Positions 1 to 12,129 of a stretch of DNA of 64,000 nucleotides are shown here, in pieces. The first letter of the stretch is position 1; every line of letters begins with the position of its first letter. The DNA is from Perkinsus chesapeaki (taxonomy: Eukaryota > Perkinsozoa > Perkinsida > Perkinsidae). Where the stretch lies: positions 28,591-92,590 of the forward strand of contig JAAPAO010000067.1 of NCBI GenBank assembly GCA_013115145.1. The letters run 5' to 3'. The position numbers and the translations under genes were made by a program. Below the pieces are notes generated by a model. That model was not told the origin of the DNA. It saw only the letters and a program-made list of their open reading frames with translations, and did not search any database.

Positions 1-894
1 CGAGAATTGCTCAGCAACTAGACCAATCGGATCGGTCCTACAGTTGTACGTACGTACATGATTATTATCGTCGAAAAGCAAGCGTTGGGTTCTTAATACT
101 CGAATGTCTAACCGAGCTCTATAAGTGATTAAATAGAGGGTGATGCTCTGCTAATCATATCGATTAAGGCTCTCGTGGAGCTCCAGTAATTCCGGTAGAT
201 CGGAAATCGATTGCCCAATAATGAGCATGGACCGTGCTGCACGGTAGGAGAAATTACTAACACGACTTCATTGATCACTTATGAACGATCTGTTATACTC
301 CCCTTTTGGACATCCTAATAATATGCGATCCTAATACAGAATAGAGTTGAACTCTAGCAAGGGTTCCTCACCGTCTACTTACCCATCTTTAACTCAAAGC
401 TACCTGCATTCCACATACCACCGAGTTGAGAATTGCCACACTGCTCCCAAGTTTGAGGTCACCTAGCGGTTGGGTTCAAGGCTGCTTATTTTTCCTTTTT
501 TTGCTCTAGCAGATTATCTCCAGTCAACTATCGGCTGGATGTGCCAATATATACCTTCCTATGGTCAACTATCGGTTAAAGCCGTAGGAAATCTCTAATT
601 GTTGCGATACCAACTCTCAAGGATGGATTCGCATAGTGTCAAGCCACAGTCACCACGTTGGTGACACTAACAGATGAAGAGATACTCAGTTACAAAACAG
701 TGTTGGCGCCGCCATTACAACGTCCTTGGTGGATCCGCGACTTTTTCGTTATGTTATTTCTGACTGCTCATTCGTGAATAACTCAATAAACTCAACAACT
801 TAATAAACTAGAAAACCGCAGTAAGCTGTTAATCGTTCACCATCCACTCCTACAGTTCCTCGGCCCCCCGAGAATCCTAAAACGAAACATCAAG
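1..894. other. Intergenic or downstream DNA, no gene recognised
   Basis: No reading frame with family resemblance or plausible exon chain was seen here. The stretch holds a short hairpin at about 648-664 (GTCACCA arms around CGT) and two direct copies of GTCAACTATCGG near 524 and 563. It abuts the 3' end of the glucosidase II beta gene. Confidence 0.4.
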
Positions 895-2716
895 TCAAGC
901 TTCCTCCGATATTAAAATAACCTCATCTTCACTCATTGCCTCATGCTCTTCAATGCCCTTCCTTAAAGCTTCGACATCCTCCGCCGAACATGACCCCGGA
1001 TGAGTCACCTCAGCCTCGTACCTTCAAAACATACCACAACCGAGTAACCGTCAACTGCCTACTTGCAACGAGAAGGCTCCTTCACTGATATCAGTTGTAA
1101 TGTAGCACCACAACTCATCCTCACTTTAATCTCTCTGGCCGGCCCACCCGGGCACCAATCACCACCGGTAAACCTAATATCAACTGCGCATCTCATCCCT
1201 GCTCCTCGATAATCAACCCACATGTGAGCGGAGTAATCTGGAGTGCTGTCCGGATTTGCCATGTCCTTATAATATCCCGAAAACTCTCCAAGTTTCATAT
1301 CCGAGAACGCCCTGCCTTCCTCCTGATCGACCAATCACCACCTACTCGCACTGTGGCCTCTACCTTCTGAGTGACTTTCCCAAAGAAGCATATCTTATAA
1401 TTATAATGCTCGAAGTCAGCATCAACACATTGGTTGGCGAGGCTGAAGTACCTGTTACCAAATCTTAACAGATGAAGCGAACAACGAACACGCCACTACG
1501 CGTAATCAGGCCCGAAATCGGTGTCCAAATTTTTCTTGTGTTGATCAACTCTCCGTTGTATCTCATCGGCCTCCTGACGTAGCTTGTCGGCCCTGACCAG
1601 CGCCCCTCCATCCCACCAAAAAAAGCTATTAACACTTTTCCCGCGCAATTTGGAGAGGCGTTTGCTCCTCCTTAACCTCCTCGGTAGTATTCTCCTTCTT
1701 ATCAACCCCCTCGTGCTCCATCCACTGGGCGTATTCACTCTCATCATCCTCCTACACAAAGACTGCCCCCTGGCCCAACACAACCAGCCCAACCTTCTCT
1801 TCTTCATCACTTTGCTCGGTCGGTTCATCTTCGGGTGACTTGGCAGCTTCCTTCTTTTCATGCTCTTCATGCTCTAGCCGTCCCAGTTCAACTTGAGCTG
1901 CGTTCCTGGCTGCCTCCAAATCCTAACCTCATCACGTCACCCTCAGCAAACCGCCCGCAACCCACTGGCAGTCTGGCCTGTAGCTCCTCGAGCTCCTTCT
2001 TCCATGCAGCTAGTTTCTCATCAGTGTGCAGCCGCTCCTCCTCCTTCTGCCTAAGCCCAGCCTCGATGCGCTGTAAATCCCTCTACATCAGAAACCGCTG
2101 TCCACCCGGCCAGAAGCGCACGTACTTCTCTCTGTTCTCGAATCTTTAAGCCCTCAGCTTGGCAAGAGTTTTCGCACCCACCGGCTTGCCATTCATCCGA
2201 CCCATCACAGCAGTCGCAGACACCATCACCGACGTGTGAGGCCCAAATAAGCTTGGACACTGATCCTCTGTTTTGACAGTAAAATCTGGGTTAAGCAGCT
2301 AAAAGGGCGACAGTGGAAAAACTCACTGTGCATCGGCGAAATGGGAACAAGCTGCTGTACCTGGCTCATCGGTGCCATTGCTACCTGCAACGAAGGGTTC
2401 CCAATCAACCTTGGAAGAATCTTCATCCTACAGTCGCAGTAGTCATCGTTGAGACTGGAATACGGGATCAATTCTGGATCACTCCCCGCCAGAGGGTCAC
2501 ATTTAAAGTATTGCTTGCCGTCAGCTGACAACACGGGCTCGTAGCGCCTGAGAAATCGGTATAGTCCTGGCAGCCTTGGCATGCTGCGAACTTTTGTAGC
2601 TTTGGGTTGATACCGGAGACCTTGCCTGCTGCAAAGGTACTCAAGAAGAACAATAATAAAAAGGTAAGTGTTACCATGAGAAAAAAAACTAATAGGTTTG
2701 ATAGGGACAAAAACAC
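895..2716 (-). CDS. PRKCSH: Glucosidase II beta subunit, ER glycan processing (multi-exon)
   Basis: Non-catalytic beta subunit of ER glucosidase II, which trims glucose from N-glycans and retains the alpha subunit. The start at 2716 opens a hydrophobic signal peptide (MFLSLSNLLVFFLMVTL). A 47-nt GT-AG intron joins it to the first LDL-receptor-A-like repeat (LNDDYCDC), followed by the second (DGVCDCCDGSDEW). A charged coiled-coil region ends with the family-typical DFGP motif. The C-terminal MRH lectin-like domain carries EPSRC and a last exon EAEVTHPGSCSAEDVEALRK ending with an acidic tail at the TGA at 895-897. The C-terminus is LISEEA, so no HDEL-type retention signal is visible. Exon joins in the middle coiled-coil part were not all resolved. 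The family call is firm because both N-terminal repeats and the MRH end are recognisable. Confidence 0.9.
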
Positions 2717-2820
2717 TCATGTGGCGATTGATATAATAACGGTTGCGGAATGCGATTACGATCAAGTCATGTTCAATTTATCGAATTTGGGATCGTTCAA
2801 TAAACCGATTTTGAAATTCA

Positions 2821-2874
2821 GAATCGATTCCAGAACTGCTTTTAACACGTAAAATGCGATGCTGGAATCGATTC
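2821..2874. repeat. Inverted repeat upstream of the glucosidase II beta gene
   Basis: GAATCGATTCCAG at 2821-2833 is the exact reverse complement of CTGGAATCGATTC at 2862-2874, with a 28-nt spacer. It lies just upstream of the PRKCSH start, so it could be a promoter element or a mobile remnant. Nothing else was seen between 2717 and 3094. Confidence 0.6.
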
Positions 2875-3094
2875 TTGGGTTTGACCGAGTAAATCTATCT
2901 CGGTAAAAAGCGCGCGCCCGAAAAATCGCTTGTACAGGAATTGAAGAAGGGGGTTCAACCACCGTGGTTGACTACCACTGGTCGTAGATAGGTGTAAAGG
3001 CGTATGGTGTGATGGTGTAGGAGGGGATCCTGAAGAATCATAGGAAAAAGAAACTTTCTTATACCCGTCTAAGATTCATGAATAGTAGTATAAA

Positions 3095-6000
3095 TTACAC
3101 TGTATAATCATCATCATCCAGATAATATTGTTCAGTAATAGAACGGAGTTTATCGACAGAGTCTTTCCGTGACTCTCTCGAGTTATGGACCTCACGTTCG
3201 ATAACTGTCTCTAGAACCCGTCTGTAAGAACTGATGATAGGGTTAACAGCCGCTCCCACCCTGTTAACCAAGTCGTGGGCATTGGTTGTATGAACCAACT
3301 GTAAGAGGCCCAGTAGATTCTGTGTAGATTCTGATAACGGGTAGAAGTAGGCGGGTAAGAACATATTTTTATATAGTACAGAAATGATGCACACATACAC
3401 CAAGTAAAGTGGGGCATACTAACGATGCCAGCTCAGCTGACTCAGCTGTCAGTTATAGTAATGAGTCCCTCTTTAATGAACTCGACCGATCTCGACAAGG
3501 TAACAGTAAACGCATGTTACATGCCACCACCCATACGCAAGCCGAAGACCGTCACAGCAGACTGCGTGTGAGCTTAAAGCGTCGCAAACACAAATAGCGT
3601 ATCATTATCATCATCATCACCGCCTCTTGTGTGATATGAAATCCTCGACCATTCTTCTTACATCATTCTCGAGTGCCTACAATGATACTTCTTGGCAGAA
3701 GGGCGAGTAGAACATATCGGATGCCTGTCGGGGTTCGTGGATTCCACGAGACCGTCCAGAAGTCTGGCTGCACAAACTAAGCAGAAATATATCCTTTACT
3801 GCGGAGCCACAACAAGAAGCATAATACAAAGTGTACATCTGGAGCAAAAAGAAACGCACCCGACTGCATTCCCTATATAATAATTCTCAACTCGCCAAGC
3901 TATTGTTCTTAAATAGATGATGCGAACGTCATGCTGTCTCACAATGATAGAGTCCCCTGACGACTCTGATGAGGTCACAAGACTGTCTGTAGAGATCTGT
4001 TCCATCTCTTCAGCGAAGACCCGATGATGAGTTGAGATTTCGGGGTTAAATGTGCCTGACCAAACCGAGTAATCGGAAGGACATAACGAAAAAAAGAATA
4101 TTCAACAAAGAGCAGGCTTCACTAAATGTTTCGAGCCGAGGTGGTCTTATGAGCTCACATTCCAACATTTCTTCCTCTACACGTGCCTTCCTCGCTGTAG
4201 CGTACATCGCATCTCTTCTCATCTTACTCAGTATACCCCTACCAGTAGAGCTTCAATGCTAACTTTAACATAAATCCCGACCTCTCGTATAGTCTTTCGT
4301 GTACGCTCTTCCGGGACTGAGGCTCAACTTGAGCGCGACTCCGCAGCTTCTCTCCCTACATGAAAAGTAAGTCACCTAATGCAGCTTAGAATCCTTACGT
4401 TAAGGCCTGTGACAGCTCTGATGCTTGGCTGGAATGTGCATTCGGACATCTCGATCATTCTGGCAACATATTCCCCATTATCATTTCTTCTCGTACGTCT
4501 CACCGATGCAGATCCGACTTAGCTTTCGTACGCCTCTTCCTGGATTCCAGGACTCTTTCAGTGCGGGACAGGAATTGCTCTATTCTGTCCGAGGCGTCCT
4601 CGGGAGCTTTAGTTGTACGAGCCTTCGGACTCTCTTCGAGCTCCAATCTGAAGCGGATAGATGGCTCCAATTTTACGACTTGAAAAAATAGCCACAAGCA
4701 TTCCACATTATTCACACCGAACGGGCATGCACGCGTGCGTTCGCAAAAGCTTCCGAGTAAGCGCTCATAGTTGCCGTGACTCCGGCGTGGGAGAGAGAAT
4801 AGATCATTCAGACTAATTCAGATCGGAGAGATAATTGACCCCTCCAAGCTTGAGGATGGCAACAAGGAGTCGTCTGGCCTCAGAAATTGAAGATCGAAAA
4901 GTGTTACTGGTACTGAGATACAAAGGAACTATGAGAATATGTTTCTGAGCCAATAAGATGCACTCCCCCCGAGGGGCATTCGATGTTCCTCTATGGCAGC
5001 CTCACATGTGGCGGAAGACTCTCGGTGTGGTCACTGGCATCCTCCTTGTTTTCCCTTTCCTCGCCAAAGTTATCGATTTCGGGCACATCTTTCTAAGTCC
5101 TGCTAAAGCCTTGGCCTCCATCTCCTGTAAAGCTTCCGAATTTTCTTGCTTCTTTCTGCGAATATCTGCCTCCTTGTACCTAGTCGAACTCCTCTAGCTC
5201 CGCTAGAGTCATCTCGATGATCATCCCTAATATGACTCCAACCGGGCTACATGGGCCATCACTTGGGCCGGGTCCTGCACAGAACCTTACAAACTTTCAA
5301 GCCGTTTCGTTGCTCTCCTATAAGCCGCGATATCTTCATTTTTCCCCTTTCTCCTATTCGGCTGCTCTCTCTGCAGCATTTGCTTCACCACAGCATCACG
5401 GTATCTAGCGATAGGGGTAGTCATCCGACTATCTTTGAAGGGAGCCTCGAGCCGCTCGTCACTGGAGGCTATCCACACTCACAGCCTTCTGCTAGCTATT
5501 GCTGCGTTCCCCATACAATCTCCTTCCATTCGCACAATAGCGGGAGAGAACCCCCAACTGAGAAGGGAAGTCAGCGACGCACAATTAGTTTCTTGGTAGC
5601 CGGCCGAGTCTACCATCAGCCGGAAAGACGCCGAAGACGTTGGCAACGAGCCGCTTCTAGAGCTGTCGAGAACCGCTTGATTGGTCGCAATTATAGGTCA
5701 GGTGTTGCCGAGTATCAGTAGCAACGAAGGCTTGCTACTTGTCATAGAGACGCTGTCCGTCATTTTTCCTTCTTGCATGTTTTTCGGCTTGCTCCTTCCA
5801 CCCACGGATCTGAAGAATGCCTGGTGTCGGTGAGGCTTACGGGAGCCGCTGTGAGCTATACTTTACACTGGGTAGTCGATATGTGATTGCGGAAACTCCC
5901 GAATACGATTATATTTGTGACCCGGTGGTGCTCACTGGATCAACATAGACTAGCCCTCCCTGATCGAGTATCTCCCTGCTCTTCTTCATGCCAGGCCGAT

Positions 6001-6540
6001 CGATTGGATGAAAAACCTAAAGTCCATTTCATCTCAAACAGCACTTGTCAACTCGCCCCGTGCCCACGCGGCACCCGAGTTCAGAACATCCATGTGTGCG
6101 AAACATCACGTCCGGAAAGATAGACAGGCAGGTAACCATCAGATTCGAGTCGGACTATGATTAAATGGTCCTGCTTACGCATTCAGCCATAGTCTGCATT
6201 TCAACCGCTGTCTTCTTTTCTGCGATGGCGGCATCACCTGGGAACGCATAGGCTATGCCAAGCAAGTCTCATACGGCTCATCTGCCACCCTTTGCCGAAA
6301 TCAGCCTCTAGTGGTGATAGCCGTGGTGAAGGGTCTTCTCGTGACCATTGTCTCGGTGTTTTCTTACCAAGGCTATGATAGGGAAACTGAGCCAAGTAGC
6401 TGAGCACGCTTGGGGAACTGAGCAGTAGTTGAGAAGGCTGGATCCAGCTTTACCGTTTCGCTCCCTGTAGGACTGCCTTGGTCATTACGAATAAGCCGAC
6501 GAGGCGGGGTCCTCTTAGGGCGCGGAGAAGGAATCGACAT
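3095..6540 (-). CDS. Probable multi-exon gene, charged coiled-coil protein of unknown function
   Basis: I do not recognise the family. Several minus-strand segments look coding because they are long, charged and free of stops. The C-terminal exon at 3095-3380 is rich in Glu, Arg and Leu and ends DDDDYTV. Other segments lie at about 4050-4260 (RRDAMYATARKARVEEEM), 4505-4690 (ASDRIEQFLSRTERVLESRK), 4990-5200 (ADIRRKKQENSEALQEMEAK), 5290-5470 and 5755-5830 (GWKEQAEKHARRKNDGQR). A plausible N-terminus starts at 6540 with a basic Pro-rich stretch (MSIPSPRPKRTPPRRLIRND). Together they suggest an alpha-helical, coiled-coil-rich cytoskeletal or scaffold-like protein. Exon joins, and even whether this is one gene or two, are not resolved. 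Confidence 0.4.
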
Positions 6541-6555
6541 GAAGTTGATACTCTA

Positions 6556-7170
6556 TCACGCATTCCTCATGCCAGCCACGTCGAAATTATCTTCAAATCG
6601 CGCCCCGCAGGCCGTGAGCCCCAATGTGAGCGCTGAGTTGAAACAGTGACTAACGTCCATTGTGGCTCCATCGGGCTCATCTCTCAATTTCTCGTCCAAT
6701 GATAAGAGAGCCCCGGACACCGCCATGAGACCCTGTTTCAAAGCGAGGTCTCCTCGAGAGATACCGTGTCATTGGCAATTTGCCATTCAGTTATTTAGCA
6801 ATGCGATACCCTGCGCTCGTCTCATCAACACGTCTATTTACGCGATTTTGCTTTCGCGGGTCCCGAATCCGAGGGATCAACTTCCGAGTAACCTTCTATT
6901 CAATTGCTAGGCTAACTTTTACGAGTGGCGAGTATTAAGCATATTTGGCAGTTTCCGAAGAGATGCTCGCGAGCTCGTCACCAGCAACCTTTACTCTCAG
7001 TAATCGCTGGAGGGCTAGCTCTCGCCGCCTAGCCGGCTGGCTCTATGCCCCTCTACAAGTGGCTGTCCCTGAGCCTCTGACCAATAGTTCGCGGAGTTCT
7101 CGCTTACACTGTTGTAACAACACAAAGCAGATTCATTACTTGATAAAAAACTACGCGATTAAGAAATGAA
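6556..7170 (-). CDS. Possible additional exons, unknown protein
   Basis: Two minus-strand segments look coding: about 6945-7050 (RRRELALQRLLRVKVAGDEL) and 6556-6740 (ending EDNFDVAGMRNA). They lie between the acyl-CoA synthetase 3' end at 7351 and the start of the coiled-coil gene. They may be the 5' part of that gene or a separate small gene. No family was recognised and no splice chain was established. Confidence 0.22.
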
Positions 7171-7350
7171 ACTGTTTCGGACAAATCACATTTAACTAGA
7201 ACCACGTATAAAAACTCATAGTCGATCACGTCCGCCACGCACGTTGCCTTACAACTTGGCTCTTGAAAATGATGTAGACGTGGTAGGTATAGACATCGGC
7301 ATTGATGGACTAAAATTCAGAAAAATTCTCAAGTGCAATTCTTGCGCGCC

Positions 7351-10300
7351 TCACTCCCGTCCAAAGGCCTTTAGCTTCTCCAACAGCTCTTCATGTCGAG
7401 CTTCGATCCCATGCCGGGACAGCTTGTTGGTGGCGGTTAAACATCTGACATCAGTGTTAAAGCATACCACATGCACCCAACACTGACTCAACTAGCATGC
7501 TGGAAAATTTGGGAAATACGAAAGACTTTCGATTTCTATGCCCGGACTGCAGTGAGAGCTCAGCAGCAGCAACCAGACACGAGAGGCTCGAAATTTCCCA
7601 CTTGCTCCCCTTGCTAGGGTGCCTCCGCCCGGTGAAGAGATGCTCCAATAATGTTAATGGATGGAACACTCAGCCGAGATTCCGCAGATCTTCCAAGATA
7701 TTGCCTATCGCGTATCGAGTTCCTTACTTGTTCTCAGGAGTCCATGGGTCATTCAACAATACCACCGCACATAGCTGCTCCAAAGGAGACAGCTTCCCGA
7801 CCTTCCAGCACTTCCTCAAAGAATCCATCACCTGCCCAGATTTGAACCACCATCACACCTTGGCCATTCGCCCTACCGCTTTGTTGGCCTCGGGCTTCCT
7901 GATAAGCTCCTCATAGGTGGCATATTGTACGTTTGCAGACTTTGCCCAATTAATAAGGTTATCCTTATTCACTTGAACCATCGCTACTGGCCTATCCAGG
8001 CCACCTAACACCAACTCAGCTATCTCGAAACACAAGAAAATCGAAGGACCGGGCATTTTTCTCACTTTCCACCACGCAAGTTTCTTCTCACCTAGGCTGC
8101 TACTAAACGGAGTGTTCTAAAACTAAAGGATATTCCGACACTTGTTGACGAGCTGCTGCTGCTGCTGTTGCTGACCCATCCCCCACTATCCTACCATCGC
8201 CGTAACACATTATACCGCCATTAACAGCATCAATAAAGGGCGAGCTGCCGTACACGAGTTCCATATTCTCCAAGGCTATGTACCTACAATGGGGAGCTTG
8301 ACGCACAAGTGGTAATGGTGAACTCACTCTCCTCCGCGCAGCTTCACAAGATTCTTTACGCGGTCTATCAGCTGCAAACTGCCATCCGCGAGGAACTGCC
8401 CAACATCACCGGAGTAGAACCAGCCGTCGGGTTTGAACCTAATAAAAATGGTAAAGAAAAATCGCTTCGCTCCGCTAGCATACGCCTCTTTTGTCTTCTC
8501 CGGTAGTTTATAATAGCCACTTGTCACACAAGGCCCGCGAATTAACACCTCACCGCGACCTGCCCAGAAATTGACCAGACGAAATCCACTAGACATACCT
8601 ATAACCCGTTTGCCGTTAGCGGCCCTAGTATCCTTCGATAAGTATGGCTTCCCGTGACGGTCCAAGATCTCCGGCTCACCCTTGGCATCGAGGCAGGAAC
8701 GGAGCTTAATCTCAACACCAGGAATGGGCGGGCCGACTACTCCAGTGCGAAGGTCATCAACTCTGAAGACAGCAAAAATAATACTTCTAAATGGACCACT
8801 GCGCGAGACCGAGGCTGAAGGAAAATATAGTGGTCACTTTTTTATACGTACTAGGTATTGCTGCGCTCGAATACTCGTTGAATCTCTTCACTTACTAACG
8901 TGTATTTGAGAAAACGTTCCAAGGCGAGAGGGCGCGAGAATCGACCTCAATTCTACCCCCCCCCGAACCCCTGGGCTCGCCCGAAGATTAGCAGTGTAGT
9001 TGCTGCCTATCACACTTCTAAACTTCAAGGAGATATTCGAAAGCATTATAAATTAGGATGACCTAATTTAACCCCGCCGACCGCCACTTACAACTGTATG
9101 GTCGATCCAGCGTTGGTCTCGGTAAGTCCGTAACCCTGAATTATTCGGCATCCGAAGGCCGTTCTTATCCACCTCTGCACATCGCCAGATAAGGGTCCAC
9201 CACCAGACACACACAACCTGGCAATTAAAGCTTTTCCAGCCGACGACGCTCGATGAACTCACGAAATGCGACCTCCAAAGAGGGCCTTGAACTTAGAAAA
9301 GACAAGACGATCGAATATAGGCGTAAATCTGCCATCTGAAAAATGGCATCAAATTCAACCAAACCAACCGCTATGTCACTTTCGATGGCCTTCGCTTTGG
9401 ACTCGAACGCCGCATTGATCAGACTTCGCTTGGTTGCTGAAGAACACAATCGAAAGAGTGCTGCTGGTAAGTTCAAGGCTTACGAGATTCCGCGGCAATC
9501 TTGGCAAGTGCCCCTTTCATAATGACGTCATAGATCTTGGGCACCCCAATGAAGATATGCGGTTTGAACTCCTCCAAAGCTCCATGTGGCTTACTTAGAG
9601 TAACCGTCAAGCTCTCTGAGAAGGAAAGATCGAGCCAGATGCGATATTAAGAGCTTCCTCTACTGGGGTCGGCAAAGCCTATCCTGGCACCGGTGCTCAG
9701 ACACCCAAGGTGAACTATGAGCTCGAAGATATGCGCAAGAGGCAGGTACCTGCGGAGGAAATGGATCGAGTAGCAACTCAGGTGTGTTGATTGATCAAAG
9801 GATGCCGGTGCTTCCGCCAGAGAGGAACGCATCCAGCGTCCCCATATCGATTCGAGATTCCGAAAGCACTGGTTGTAACCAAGTGGTTTCCGACCCTAGC
9901 CGTGACTAGCCCGGGGCTTACGAAATATGCGTGAAGTTGGCCGGCAGCCCGTGTAGCACCAGAGGTGTCACCGAGCGCATGCACGCCACTGTCTGACCGT
10001 GCTTTATTACAACACCCTTCGGATTTCCAGTAGTGCCTGAATGATTACTGAAATCGACAAGAAAACCCGTCCAAAAAAGTCCCCGGAAATTCCCAAAGGC
10101 TATCGTACTGAAATCGACAAGAAACCCGTCCAAAAAAGTCCCCAGAAATTCCCAAAGGCTATCGTACTGAAATCGACAAGAAAACCCGTCCAAAAAAGTC
10201 CCCAGAAATTCCCAAAGGCTATCGTACTGAAATCGACAAGAAAATTCCAAGTCCGAAGGAAGCCAAAAAATATCCCATCACTGAGTGGTCACCTGAAGTA

Positions 10301-12129
10301 TACATAATAATAGCAACACTCTCCTTCTTTGGGGGCACTGGAGGGAACTCGCTCACTGCACTCTGACCACGTTTGAGGAGATCCTCGAAGCGAATGATCT
10401 CAATGCCATGGGTATCTGACAAGTGTACGGTAGTCAGTTACAAGTGGTATGAAACTAACTATGGACGATGTCTCTCTGTGGAGCAGAGAACTGGAAAACT
10501 TGGAATACGTGAGCATTTGTAGTTAATAACAATTGGTCGTATAGTAATTGATAGGACTTACTGAGCCCACCAGCTCACTCAAGTACTCATATAAATATAA
10601 CGAATAGTCCAGCATTTCTACAAGGATTTTTTGATGCAAGTAACGCACAATAATCCATGACCCTTCTAGAGCCTATCAACAATTAAATTGACCTTCACCT
10701 TAACCACGTAAGGATAAGAAATATCCCAACAAACGGGTATACAGAACGCTTCGCGACCATTAAGCGACCTCCCTACGAAGCATATGGCATATCCAAGACG
10801 GGCCGTACCGAAACGAAACGCACTACTGCTAGTGTTAGAGTGACGCCAAATTGACTAATAACTCTTCAACATTGCTTACCATCGATCTCCAGTGGTCTGA
10901 GTCTGTCCTTTTTCTCCACACCTTCATCAGTGTAAATGATATGCCTCAGGGATGGCATTGTATCACGAGCAGCTATAACTCCAGCAACCTATTATCAATA
11001 ATTTCGTGGCGCAGTGACGAAATTCAGCTTACATTCTTCCTGTTACAAAGCAGAGTCGTGCCCTGACCTTCCATGAAAGCCTGTGCCACCGCGTCAGGTC
11101 CAAGTGTGCCTGGGGGTGAATCTTTCCGAGTGAGTTGGCCTCCTCAGTTACTTACCGTAAATAGTCATGACCACCATGCTCTGCGACCAAGCTCCCAAAG
11201 CTGCTGTGATCCACTCGGCACAGGTGTCCTCGAAAATAACTAGGGAGATCGGACCGGTCTGAAATACAGAGACCCCCTGCAATAGAAGCCAAGTTTATCC
11301 TTCATCATTTATAGCATTGATTTCAAAAGTTGAATCTTTCATCAAGCCAGGAGATCATCGCAATGGTTTTCGATATCATCAACGGGAGAATCCTGAGGAG
11401 CTCTTGAAGCGCCGTGAATGTCGTTTAATATTCAAGAAAGCTTATTTCGAGTAAGCTTAGTGAGTATCACCCGACCTTACCAATGTGTCAACATCTCCAA
11501 CATGTGGCGGTTGGGGGTTGTTGCCAATACAACGAAGACCGGCTCCAAATGCCAATACTCTTTTTTGAACTTGACGATATGTACCTGAAAACCGCAGTAT
11601 TGGAATATCAAAGTCAATCTTACGCCATGTAGTCTTGCCGAACTCCTTGCCAGGTGCTGGCTGGCCCATGTCAACGAACCGCAGTAGCTCTCGAGTGCCT
11701 TGGCACTGAGCTTTACTGTGACTGAATAACAACAGTGTATCAGAGACCAGCCATAAAGCTCGGAAGGTATCAGCTGACGCTCCAAGTCGGTAAGATGAAA
11801 CGTGAGAGCGGATTCATTAACTTACGTTTTAGCAGCAAAGGTGAAGACATCATGGAGCGACTGAGCTGAGGGGTCCCACGGCAGACCCTCTCCTCGAGCC
11901 GACATGCCAGTGCGACATCTTGCTGGAGCTTCCTAAAATGCCCCAAGCAAGAATTGAACCGAGGGTCTTTGGATACCGAGCCTACCGTATTGCCAGGATC
12001 GGGATAGGGGCTGGGCTCTGAGTTGGACATCGTTGCTGGATCGGTTGGTCTGAAGGCTGAACGTATGGGACCAGCGGCGGGTACGGCCCAAGTGAGGTAG
12101 TCGAGACCCTTCACGAGCTCACCGATCAT
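7351..12129 (-). CDS. ACSL: Long-chain acyl-CoA synthetase (ACSL/LACS), many small introns
   Basis: AMP-forming ligase that activates long-chain fatty acids to acyl-CoA with ATP. Exons were traced from the start region at 12129 to the TGA at 7351-7353. Order of motifs: [56 protein letters not shown]; the P-loop-like AMP-binding motif [15 protein letters not shown], split by an intron; [51 protein letters not shown]; and the C-terminal lid ending [11 protein letters not shown]. All expected LACS landmarks are present, so the enzyme is probably active. Several introns are about 44-46 nt and were checked by reading frame (8439-8483, 10989-11032). No obvious N-terminal targeting signal was seen, and the M at about 12036 could be the true start instead of 12129. 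Confidence 0.92.
8439..8483 (-). repeat. 45-nt ACSL intron carrying the GCGGAGCGAAGCG motif (family A, sense)
   Basis: GT-AG intron whose removal restores [16 protein letters not shown]. The motif is on the plus strand as CGCTTCGCTCCGCT at 8463-8476. The intron length is a multiple of three and it has no stop, so an unspliced reading frame passes through it. Confidence 0.8.
10046..10249. repeat. 60-bp tandem repeat inside an ACSL intron, each copy carrying a splice-acceptor-like end
   Basis: Copies begin at 10046, 10106, 10165 and 10225 (the last is partial), so the period is 59-60 bp. Copies are nearly identical. Read on the gene strand, each copy ends with a pyrimidine-rich stretch and TTGTCGATTTCAG, like a 3' splice site. 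The intron interrupts the AMP-binding motif between IMYTSG and TTGNPKG. Confidence 0.9.
10989..11032 (-). repeat. 44-nt ACSL intron filled by the GTGGCGCAGTGAC motif (family B, antisense)
   Basis: Removal joins TTLLCNRKN to [17 protein letters not shown] in frame. The element (11000-11024 on plus) has perfect AATTTCGT / ACGAAATT arms around GGCGCAGTG and makes up 25 of 44 intron bases. Confidence 0.85.
11888..11985 (-). repeat. ACSL first intron starting with tRNA-like sequence (family C)
   Basis: Intron between [10 protein letters not shown] and GLPWDPSAQ, supported by frame. It begins GTAGGCTCGGTATCC and carries a B-box-like GGTTCAATTC. The same GGTATCC plus GACCCTCGGTTC arrangement occurs on the plus strand at about 61772-61795. 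Confidence 0.65.

Noticed and set aside
5251-5721. A 156-residue plus-strand frame
   Set aside because: It overlaps minus-strand coiled-coil segments, has low-complexity His/Arg/Ser composition and no family resemblance.
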